Source: Hepsetus odoe (Eukaryota > Chordata > Actinopteri > Characiformes > Hepsetidae). From it: 64,000 nucleotides of DNA. This document shows positions 19,692 to 29,387 of the stretch, one piece after another. The position numbers and the translations under genes were made by a program. Below the pieces are notes generated by a model. It saw only the letters and a list, made by a program, of their open reading frames with translations, was not told the origin of the DNA and ran no database searches. Where the stretch lies: the NCBI GenBank assembly GCA_017165825.1, contig CM029367.1:16296810-16360809 (forward strand), written 5' to 3'. Each line of letters starts with the position of its first letter. The stretch's first letter is position 1.

Positions 19692-22600
19692 CGCCTTGCA
19701 GGTGACCCAGGCTGCTTAGGTAAGTGTGAAACCAAAACTGTGAGGAATGTATTATATTGTTCGCACATGAAATAAGGAACTATTCCTTTAAAGAAAAAAG
19801 AACATTACCTGAGATATAATGGTGCATACAGACTTACATAGATCTGACCAAAGCAATAATCTTTCAGTTTTCTTTTTGCTCTGCAAAATGTTCAGGTCAG
19901 GCATGCAGCAGTTTTTGGTTCTGAAACAGAAATATTGGCAGATCTTTGGTGACCACACCGTGTACCTTCGTACTTTTTTGCGTATGCAAGCTACTCTCAC
20001 TTCCTTTTCTTTCAGAGGTTTTCCATGCAAAACTAGTGATCTAATGATCTAAACTTAAAAACTCGTTTATATTTTCTTCGATAACAAAACGACTATGTAT
20101 TTCTGTACAACACAAATTTCAGTCTAGTCTATTGCTTCACTAACTTGCATTTTTTGCATCAAAAAAAAAATTGTTTTACTTTTTTACTTAAAAAAAAAAG
20201 TTTGGGCCCATAACCTAGCTCCACTTCAAATCAAGTTGATTCAAGTTCATAATTCTACATATCATTTAAATGCACTCAGAATTGAAACAGCTACAATAGC
20301 TCATTTTCTAATTAGAATTAAAATCAACTAGAGACCGGACTGGACAGTGTGCGTGACAGATTTTCTCCAAAAATTCATTAAAAACCACTCTGACATAGTA
20401 TAAACTTTATAGGATTTTTAAATGTGATGTAGCATACACCTTGCGGTAAACTGGACTTTTCTTTCTGATGGCTTGACATAAATCCTTTATCATCTTTTTT
20501 TTTTATCATCTTCAATTCTTATAGTTTTACATGTAGTGCAGCTTGTTTTTCCTGCAGTGCTGTTGAACTGTGCTGAGTTTCTTTGCACTATATGTGAGAA
20601 GTCATTCAACTATGAGTTTCACTGACAATTAATGTTGAAATTTTAAAAATCTTTGATGTGCGCGAACAATGTAGGATATGGTTTCCATGGTAACTATCCA
20701 CCAATCACTCGGAACGCTGATGACGGAAGCGCGTCCAGCAGAGGGCGCTGCAGACAGTCCGTCATTAAACTTCTCGTCTCTCTGGAAACGGTGTGGATCA
20801 AATTAAAGCCCAACATAAAATAAATTCCTAACCATCAGACAGAATTATTTTAGAAAATCAATCTCACTGATACAAAAATTGCATTTATAAAGTTAAAAAG
20901 TAACTTTTTAAACAAATTATTCTTGTTAAAGTGTACATCAGTGGTGTTTTGCCGTTTGCAGTTCCGTTTCCGTCTCTGGGTTTTGCTCGCGCTGCAGCAG
21001 AAACACAAGCGACCGTTGACCAACGATGCCTCGTTTCTGATTCACAACTTGTTTATTCTCGACCAAATACAAACTCCCACACTTCCTCTCCAACCAAACC
21101 ACTCAGCTACAGTCCACAAAGTGCTGATCTTTCATTTTTATCCACCCGAACAAACTTAAGGCCTCGTTTATAGTCATTCATTTGATTTTCTGCTAACGAT
21201 TCACTCTTAATTTTTTGCTTCGTTTGGCCCAAAATTCCAATTTTATCTGTCGCTCAAAAGCTTTTATCCAATGGGAAGACAGAACAGAGAGCAGGTCTCA
21301 GATCAGTGATTAAACGGCGGAACTGTTCACCAGAGATCAAACATGCAGAACACCAAAAACGTACAATTTTAGGCAAACGTTGAAAGGATTTTATTTGGAC
21401 GTTATTTTCTGGCTAAGAAAATTTACTTTGGGCACAAATCTGCTTTCAGAACCAGCTCGACAGCAAGGCCGCTTAATCTGCGCGTTTACTCGATGAAGTC
21501 ATCATCCTGCGACCAACAGCGCCCCTCAAAGGCGGCCCTTATAGCCAACGCCCTGACCTACACTCAGCCGCTCCCGCCTTCCTCCTCGTGTCCTGTGCTG
21601 GTGTAGGGCTGCGGAGTACTGCTGGACCGAGAGCAGCGAAAAGCCCCTGATCAAGAGGAGCACCTGTCCAGTCCCACAGCTGCAGTTACTGAACGCGTCA
21701 GATTAACGGTTAAAAAGATCTTAAGACCAACAGTAGATGTCTGCATGAACTAAGGAATACAGCTTTCAGTTTCATGAGCTTCCTAGCCATGTGCAGAGAA
21801 AGTTTCTGTTCCAAATTTCCTTGAGTGAAAGTCTCTAAATTCAGGTGAAACTTAGGAAGCACGCTTGAGATGCAACTGTTTGTAGAGCTGATGAAGTGTC
21901 CCAGCTAAACCTCTGGACCACAACAATCCACTTCCCCTGTAATATTCAGAAAATTTCAGGAGTGCTGATCAGGATGATTTTTTTCAGTAAATTAGAGCGA
22001 TCCACCTCTACCAGCAACCCCACTTTGAGCTTTATGAACAATTACACAAAAGATGTCCATCGTGTCTTCTGAGACACATCTGTGGCAAGCGGTCTCCACC
22101 TCACCTCAACCAAGAAACAAATAACAGTCAAGAACTTTTATTTATCCATGTGTGCCACTCAAAGATGGGGAGGAAACATGGAACAAGATCTGACCACTTA
22201 AAAGAGGGTGACCAAAATATGAATCAATGGCATTGTAACGTCTCATCTTAACCTCTAGTTACTCTACAATGAGGCCAGCTGACAGGGAAATTAAAAGACA
22301 GCAGTAACAGTGTAAACATATATCCATATACAGAGAAGCAAAACAAATTACCTGAAGTCAAAATAAAATATGTTGGTTAGTATGCAAAGGAACAAAGGGA
22401 GGAAGAGCCAAAACTCTTATTTTCTTCTATTACAGCTCAACATACATTTCTACACTGCATGCAATAAGGCACCTAACTAACACAATGAGTAAGCCTATGC
22501 TATGAGTTGAAGCACAACTGTTATTCAAATGGAAAAAAAGAAATTCAATAACTTTCACTCCCATAAAAACAGTATTCCTTTCGTTTCCCTTTCAGATTAC

Positions 22601-22721
22601 CCAAACCATATTAAAAAAATACATCAGTTTGTAAAAGATTTTTTCCCCCCCATACACAGAACTGTAAGTAGAAAGCGCATATTATGGAATTCTGAAAAAA
22701 CTGAATCAAGAGCAAGCTATA
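19692..22721. other. tlr4 upstream region and gene-free DNA
   Basis: No coding exon is supported. The region contains the X-box/CCAAT/CRE/CTCF-like cluster at 20681-20750. A moderately GC-rich stretch at 21420-21680, rich in CpG, could be a regulatory element or a distal 5' exon. The rest is AT-rich without recognisable repeats. Confidence 0.5.
20681..20750. promoter_or_regulatory. RFX X-box, CCAAT, CRE-like and CTCF-like motif cluster
   Basis: GTTTCCATGGTAAC at 20681-20694 is a perfect match to the X-box consensus GTYNCCATGGNAAC. CCAAT lies at 20701-20705 and TGACG (CRE half-site) at 20721-20725. CCAGCAGAGGGCGCTG at 20735-20750 is very close to the CTCF core. The cluster is about 1 kb upstream of the tlr4 start. 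Confidence 0.6.
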
Positions 22722-22727
22722 TTTATT
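22722..22727 (-). terminator. Possible poly(A) signal of the zinc-finger gene
   Basis: AATAAA on the minus strand, about 1.1 kb after the zinc-finger stop codon. Other AATAAA strings occur further downstream (near 22137), so the choice is uncertain. Confidence 0.3.
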
Positions 22728-23834
22728 TGTATTGATAAGTATACACAATCTATTACACTAAATTTTGATACTTTGCATGTGTCCAGAATATAAGTTAACT
22801 ACAGGCTATATATATATATTTATATATGGATGATGTAAGTCGTTCTATAGCAAATGGCAAAGAATAAGGTCGTACGCAAATATGCACAATTTACCCATTA
22901 GCAACAGGTGGAGGAGTACCAAAGGAAACCAATAAAGGAGTACTTTCGTGGGAACATTAAGATCAAATTACACCAAATTTGTAATATACAGTGATTCGTG
23001 AAATTAGGTATGCTCAATTGAGCCCAGAAGCCATTTTAGTTAAACTAACAGATTTTACCAGTTCTGCAGACTTCCACCTTTGCTATCAGCTTTTATGGAG
23101 CCAAAGAAGCTCATTCAAGCATCATCCCATGTTTTTGCCTCACAGAAGGTTAAGACAGACTGGACTGCAGTCAGTACATCAGAAGAAGGAGAAGAGGGGG
23201 GAGGAGAAAAAAAAAAAAAAAAAAAAAAAAAAGAAAAAAGAAAAAAGTGAAAACCAGGGAAGGAAACTCAAAATGCATACTAATCTATACACATGTATGT
23301 AAAAAAATTAACATATTTACAAATCATATCAGCTTCTGCACAGCCGATAAAGATGGGGTGGGTAAAGATACAAGGACTGGGGAGTGACTAGGAGTCAAAA
23401 TCTGCTTTCTTGGTCATCAATTATGCCCAAAGCTCAACACAGTGGGTACAGCTCACAATGCACCCAGCATGTTTGGAAACTACCAATCCTAATCAACTTT
23501 GAGGATGTTGCTAAGAGCATAACTGGCCCAAGTGACAAAGCAGAAAACTGCCTACATCATCATACAGGAGTCAAATTAAAAACAAGCTCTGTATGCACAT
23601 TAGGCAGATCATTATCAGCTCTGGCAATAGTTCCGCTTATTGAAATTCATCGCTCTAAAAAGGTAAATGACTCAACAAAGTTATTTCCAATAGTATCAAG
23701 ATCCACCTGAAGGCCCAGTTCAGTTTTAGATTTTCCTTATATTTTTTTCTGAAGCCAAACTCAGACTAATTAAAGATGGCCTGAAACTACATTTGGACAG
23801 ATCATAAAATACCTCCAAGAGCTTAGGTGCAAGC
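22728..23834 (-). other. Probable 3'UTR of the zinc-finger gene
   Basis: Non-repetitive, open-frame-poor sequence following the stop codon. It includes an A-rich run at 23208-23232 on the plus strand (U-rich in the transcript). It is assigned as 3'UTR only by position. Confidence 0.4.
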
Positions 23835-25415
23835 TCACTGGTCAATATGACTTCTATGATGCCTAGACAAGGAGGACGAATGATTGAAACCCTTGCCACA
23901 CTGAGAACACCTGTAGGGTTTCTCGCTCTGCAGAATTCTCTGTTTCAAGATGGTAGTATGAGGGAATCCCTTTCCTGATGGAATAGCGCTATAGGAGGAC
24001 TTCTCATCCATATGAACACGCTGGTGCCTTGCAAGTGAAGAGGAATGATTAAACCTCTTGCCACAGTGGGCACAGGTGTATGTCTTGCCATCAGAGTGAG
24101 TTCTCTGGTGCCTAGATAGTGATGATGAGTGATTGAAGCTTTTCTCACAGTGGTTGCAGCTGTATGGCTTTTCACCCGTGTGCATGCCCCTTTTCATTGG
24201 GGTGTCGAAAGGAAACTCCTTGTCAGGCTGAGGGTACATCTTTGCCTCCAGATGAACCTTGTGATGTCTTGACAGGGATGAAGAGTGGTTAAAGCCTTTG
24301 TCACACTGCGAGCATCTGTAGGGCTTTCCACCCTGGTGGACCAGCTGGTGTTTCTTCAGGTGACGTTTCCTCACAAAGCTCTTCCTGCACTGATTGCACT
24401 TGTAGGGTTTCTCACCAGAATGAATCCGCTGGTGTTCTCGCAAAGTGGCTGCTGCAGCGAAACATTTGCCACACTGCGCGCATCTATGTGGCTTATCGCC
24501 TGCATGGGTCTTCTGATGCTGTTTCAAATTAGACGAAGTAGCGAAGCCTTTGCCGCATTGTGGGCAGTTAAATGGTTTCTCACGAGCATGCAACTCTTGA
24601 TGTTTCTTTAGATGACGTCTACGAACAAAGCTCTTCCTGCATTGGGTACATTTGTAGGGCTTGTCGTCAGAATGCATTTTCATATGCTCTCTGAGTGTGA
24701 TGGCTGCCGCAAAACTTTTGCCACATTCAGAGCACCTGTGAGGCTTTTCAGGGGAGTGCATCATCTGGTGGGGTTTCAGGTTAAAAGCATCGATAACCCC
24801 TTTACCAACCAAATCCACACCTGTAGGGACGTAGCTCTTTTCCTTCATATGGATCTTCATGTGTCCTCTCAGACTAGCTTCTATGGCAAAACTCTCACCA
24901 CAATGGATACAAATGAAGGGGTTGGTCGCTTTATGGATTTCAAAGTGTTGGTGCAGATCAGTCATGCTGCCAAATATCTCCCCACACTCATTGCACTGCA
25001 AACCATGGGCTTCATGAATGATGACACCATTCTCAGATTCTACAGTAAGCTCGCCTCCGTGGTCCGATTCAACTTTCACTACATGCTCCACACCAGCTCC
25101 ACCCATTTCTGCCTTCAGCAGCACTTCACCAAGCAGGGCCTCATTGCCCTTCATGTCTGCACTTCCAAAGTAATGTGGGTCATGATGCACCTCAGACTTT
25201 GTGTAGTCATGATCCGTTTCTGTGACTGCATCAACACAGGTCACAGCTCCCAGGTCTCCATGAATGGCTTCTAGGTCAAGCCTCTTGTCCTCTTGAGTCA
25301 TTATTTCTGTCTCTGCAGCATAGTGCAAGTCACCGACTTGCGTGTGCGCTATGACACACTCAGACCCCAGTGTGTCGAGGCCTGGTGTGTCACACTCAGT
25401 CTCTGACTCTGCCAT
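23835..25415 (-). CDS. C2H2 zinc-finger protein with 11 intact fingers
   Basis: A single intronless coding exon of 526 codons plus stop. Residues 1-138 are acidic and finger-free, with no KRAB, SCAN or BTB signature seen. Intact C2H2 fingers start at about 139, 167, 226, 254, 282, 310, 338, 366, 418, 446 and 501. Three more 28-residue-spaced slots (about 194-221, 394-412 and 474-496) have lost their cysteines. Linkers are mostly variants of TGEKP. Fingers 8-11 carry almost the same tip, NHSSSLSRH or NHSSSLARH. Fingers 3 and 6 (AAA.TLREH) and 4 and 7 (FVR.RHLKKH) are copies of each other, showing block duplication. It is a probable nuclear DNA-binding transcription regulator. An acceptor TCTTCAACAG at about 25550 suggests a 5' non-coding exon further right. 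I do not recognise a mammalian orthologue. Confidence 0.9.
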   Translation of the reverse strand: MAESETECDTPGLDTLGSECVIAHTQVGDLHYAAETEIMTQEDKRLDLEAIHGDLGAVTCVDAVTETDHDYTKSEVHHDPHYFGSADMKGNEALLGEVLLKAEMGGAGVEHVVKVESDHGGELTVESENGVIIHEAHGLQCNECGEIFGSMTDLHQHFEIHKATNPFICIHCGESFAIEASLRGHMKIHMKEKSYVPTGVDLVGKGVIDAFNLKPHQMMHSPEKPHRCSECGKSFAAAITLREHMKMHSDDKPYKCTQCRKSFVRRRHLKKHQELHAREKPFNCPQCGKGFATSSNLKQHQKTHAGDKPHRCAQCGKCFAAAATLREHQRIHSGEKPYKCNQCRKSFVRKRHLKKHQLVHQGGKPYRCSQCDKGFNHSSSLSRHHKVHLEAKMYPQPDKEFPFDTPMKRGMHTGEKPYSCNHCEKSFNHSSSLSRHQRTHSDGKTYTCAHCGKRFNHSSSLARHQRVHMDEKSSYSAIPSGKGFPHTTILKQRILQSEKPYRCSQCGKGFNHSSSLSRHHRSHIDQ

Positions 25416-26249
25416 CAGGACGCACTCCAGCCTGACGACTTCCGTTTTTAAATCTTAGTGAAAGTTAGCGCTGCTCTACGAGCACCGCTACCCCAAAATA
25501 AGATACTTGAGGCCCTTTTAATCAGGCGGAGCAGGTGGTATCCTGCCTGTTGAAGACAAGAAAAATAAATAAATAAATACTTTAATGCTTGCCAGCACAA
25601 AGATTATGGTAACAAAAACAGGACAAATCTATACAGCCACCAGCTTATTCTTGAATTAAAAATTGTACAAAATACTTGTGTTTTATTAACTACAGTTTAA
25701 GCTGCATTACAGTAGTTTCCAGCAAACTGTCCTGCCATAAGGACAACACCTGCACTAATTATATGCCAGGTCAACACAACATATGAACAAATATTCATAA
25801 GACTAAAGAGACCAGCTGCTTGTCAGCAGAGCAGGTGCCTGAAAGAAGAATGCGTCAGTGACTGAGAGTGTTAACAAGGGTGAAGCTGTCAGACTACCTG
25901 GCCTCTACAGTAAACACAAAAGGGCTACCTGGCTATTACCATTAAGCTAGTTAGCAAATTTCTGTATTGCTAAAATCTGGCTAGTGTTAGCCGATGGACA
26001 GTTATTACTAAGGCTAACTTTGCGGGCTAAGTTTATCTGAGGAAAGCAAAAAAGTTTATCCATCACACAGACGGACTGTGGCTGGGTCAGAGCTGAACAA
26101 AACGAGTTTTTAATACCTGTAGCACTGCAGTCTTCAACTTTACAACCTATTAAAGGTGGGCACACCGAGTGTAAACAGACCCCGAGGTTGGCTGTGTTAG
26201 CTGGCTAAATAGCTTGCTAGTTAGCTTCACGGAGCATGCAATATCAGCT

Positions 26250-27450
26250 AACCAGCTGGCTCTCTCGCAACTCGGCTGGTTTATAAAGAGTATATTATGC
26301 CTTAACCGTAGCTGCGGTTTAATTAAACGCTAGACGGTGGTTCACCGGGCGGCACTGGGCCCCGGGTGCCTGGCAGAGGGAGGCTCCGGCTGTGTGAGTT
26401 TAGCGGTGGGCATCTTGTCCTCGGGTTGAAGAGCTAACTAGCTCTAAAATGGCCGCCGCTAGCTTCCGCCCTTCAGAGGCATGTAGCCACGCATTTAGTC
26501 TCCAGCGCAGCGCTCAGGTCCAAACCGTTCAGGCCCAAGGCACAAACACACGCCCACGGGTGTCGTGTCGAGGTGAATCCCTAACACAGACACCACGCGG
26601 GCGTTTATTTTTGGAGGAAGTAATCAGCTGGGGCTTAAAATGGTCGGCTACCAAAATGGCTAACCGCGAGCGAGCGCCTCGCGAAAAGCCCGGGAAAGGC
26701 GCCCCCATCTTACATAACCCCGAACCATCGCCCTTCGTCGACCAAATGCGACAAAATGTCAAAATACCGGGGCAAAGCTGAGCAAAAAACGACGCCGTTA
26801 TGAGTGTGTAAGAGCTTCCTGGCGGGCGGTGCGGTTAATGCTAACGACGACGTTTCCAGCGGCGGCGCGTTGAAACAACACGGTCCGCTAAAGGAGTCGC
26901 GTCGAGCTAACGAGGCCCACCGCCGTCGAGCCCAGCTTCAACACGGACACCGAGCGGACCACCGGCCTACACGCCGTCGCTAAATCCTCCTCAAACAGAC
27001 TGGGCGTTAGAACGCACACGCGAAAAAAACAACAGTCCAAATAACTCCGTCGAAATAGCACGCTAGTTAGCCCTGAAGCTAGACTGCGAAGTGCCGTTTT
27101 CAGACCGTGTTGTGAGCGGATGATCCCGCAGTTCGGCTGAGAGGCGGCTGTACAGGTTGGACTGGACCTGTGCGTCCTTACACTGATCTCCGGCGCGCCG
27201 GTGAAGGACTGCTGTCCGCAGGCTCTGCACCACCGTCGGCTTCTCAGGGCTCTGCTCGCGTCGGCTCAGCTGGGCTGCGTCCCCCTCTCCCGGAGTGTGT
27301 GCGTGTGCGAGCGCGCTGGTGCCACACAGCTTCTGGCGCCAAGTGCGTTTAAGCGCATGAGCAAAAGGATGAGTAAAGGAGTGCACGTCCGCCACCTGCC
27401 GTCCCGGCGCGCTCTGTACAACCAAGCAACAAAACAACGGGATCAAACTA
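26250..27450 (-). promoter_or_regulatory. CpG-rich promoter region, probably of the zinc-finger gene
   Basis: CpG dinucleotides are frequent from about 26330 to 27420, in contrast with the AT-rich flanks. The block includes three AAAATGG words (26446, 26637, 26652), two of them followed by CCGCC or CTAACC as in YY1-type sites. The nearest gene starting away from it on the minus strand is the zinc-finger gene. A plus-strand transcript is possible, but no convincing plus-strand coding exon follows. Confidence 0.55.
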
Positions 27451-27777
27451 ACCTGCCATCAAACCAGCCCCACATTACAGCATCATACAGCCGTTTATTC
27501 CAGCCTCTCCACACTGACTCTTGATGATGTGCTCAAGTGCTGAAACTGAAGTGTTGTTCGGGTGTTTTATGGATGTGGAGTTTGGTTGCCATGGAGTTAG
27601 TTTGAAGTGTGACACTGAATAGTTTCCTCTTTGATTTCGCCGACTGCCCATCGTGCCCACACTGACCATCCACAGGGCTACTAGATCACTCAAATCGAGG
27701 GCACTAGGTAGGAAACTAGGGCCGCAGGTCTTTGTCAGAAGTTGCTCCATGTCAGTTGGCGGTTTTTCCCCCGGTGG

Positions 27778-27792
27778 CCTCCAGGGGGCGCC
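27778..27792 (+). promoter_or_regulatory. CTCF-like motif
   Basis: CCTCCAGGGGGCGCC is close to the CTCF core CCACCAGGGGGCGC. It lies between the zinc-finger promoter and the stox1 3' end. Confidence 0.45.
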
Positions 27793-28936
27793 CCCTCCCG
27801 TGCAGCGCGGCCCAGAGCGGACAAAGAGACTCGGCAAATAAGTCGCAAAAGAACAGTTTATTACAGTGAAGCCTCAAAGAGAAACACTGGTATTGTTCGA
27901 TGCGGTTGTTATAACTATAAGCGAGAACGGTTAGTGTTGTTTTATGCCTGCCTGACCCCTGCCTCAGGTTTATTCAGGCTTAAGGGAAGGAGGGAGTGTT
28001 TTTTTCGTCTACCTGTCCCGTGAAATCTGAGACAGCCCAACACCTTTCTGAAAATCGACATTCAAGAGCCCCGCACTTGTGCCCTGCTTTGTGCGCCCTT
28101 CAGGGACTGGAGTGTTAATGAACACTGAGATACACCGAGCCATGCCTCTAAAGACTGGCCTTCACAGCTTTCCTCTCTTCCCCAGGCTGAACTTTGCCCG
28201 GTTCCTGTGGCCACTTGAATTTCAGGGCATTTTCAGTGTGGATATCACACAACTTTCACACGTCTGAAATCTAACAGGACTACTTTACGCACAGACAGAG
28301 AACAGATCAAGTTTCATTCTTAATGTCCTTGAGGAATTCACATTCATCCTGTTTTGATGCAAGACACCGGATTCATGTTACACTTGTCAGAAAATGATTC
28401 ATTAAATATTCCTAGTAGTTAGACTGTAGACTACTTAACTGCACAAGTACACCCCTTAAGCATGTAGTCAAAACCTTGTATGTCCATTTTTAAATATGCA
28501 TAACCTTAAACAACACCAGCTGTCATGCCATGGACCTAAAGTAATCCAAAATTCATTCAAATAAAATTGCTCAATAAATTTACATTTAAAGATTTTCCCT
28601 TCTCCTGTACGGTAACTTTTTTTGGACATGGCAGATTTTATCCCAACGATGATTATTATATTGTTGACATTAGTCTGAAAAAGAAAGATCATGAGCCAGT
28701 TTCCCATGAAGGGATTTAGTTTAAGCATGGACTAAATTGAAGTATAAACAGGGATCCTTAATTAAAAACCTCTTTAGTCCAGGCTTAAACCTAATATGAT
28801 TCTATGTGTAAAACGTGCAGCTAAACTGTCATGCTGTAGGTTGTTGTTTCCTCAGCAACGTCTGGGCCTCTGTGACCTCCTCACGAGAAAGAGAAGTACA
28901 CATGATTAAACCGGTCAATGACATGTAAGTACATTG

Positions 28937-28942
28937 TTTATT
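28937..28942 (-). terminator. Candidate poly(A) signal of stox1
   Basis: AATAAA on the minus strand, about 290 bases past the stox1 stop codon. Confidence 0.45.
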
Positions 28943-29233
28943 TCTGTCACTGTTTACATACGTCTTCGTGTCTTTAATTTGAATGAAAAAGGATTAATTT
29001 CACTACTGTTTCCCTCTTTATAAACAAAGGACTGCTGTACTAAAAGAGCACAAGAGAAAAGAAACTATAAAACCCTAATTCAATACTCCAAGTACCCAAA
29101 AATGACACCTGAATGTACTGCTCAGTATTCTGTGACAAAAGATATTTACATGTAACAGTGATAAATATACACATTTACACGGAGGCATCTGAACGAGCTG
29201 AATGCACATCGTTTTGACTCTCCACCAAGCCAT

Positions 29234-29387
29234 TCACACGTTCATGACAGGTGTGAGCTGAAGCAGGGAACTCTGAGGATGAATGCCGTTGCTTTTGGAG
29301 TGGAGCTTTTCAAGATTCTGTAGGAAGCCACGTTGCTTTAACCCTTTCAGTAGCAATGAGTTACTCGTGGTGAGACTCATGCGGGTT
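29234..29387 (-). CDS. stox1: stox1 exon 4 (C-terminus)
   Basis: After an acceptor TTTGCAG it encodes TRMSLTTSNSLLLKGLKQRG through SSLLQLTPVMNV-stop. This matches the conserved human end LTPVINV. Confidence 0.92.

Larger units (their letters stand above)
25416..28936. other. Upstream region of the zinc-finger gene to the end of stox1
   Basis: No coding exon is supported. It contains the CpG-rich block 26250-27450 and a CTCF-like site at 27778. Short GCTAGTTAGC/TAGCTAAC-type words recur at 25930-26240 and 26430-26450. A candidate 5' non-coding exon donor (ACAG|GTATTA, near 26115) is present but unproven. Confidence 0.45.

Noticed and set aside
24612..25274. 220-codon plus-strand open frame, with another at 24285-24611
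   Set aside because: Both are antisense to the zinc-finger coding exon. The repeated finger codons create mirrored open frames.
27063..27837. Several 100-codon frames on both strands in the CpG-rich block
   Set aside because: GC-rich DNA has few stop codons. None of the frames shows a domain or splice-supported continuation.
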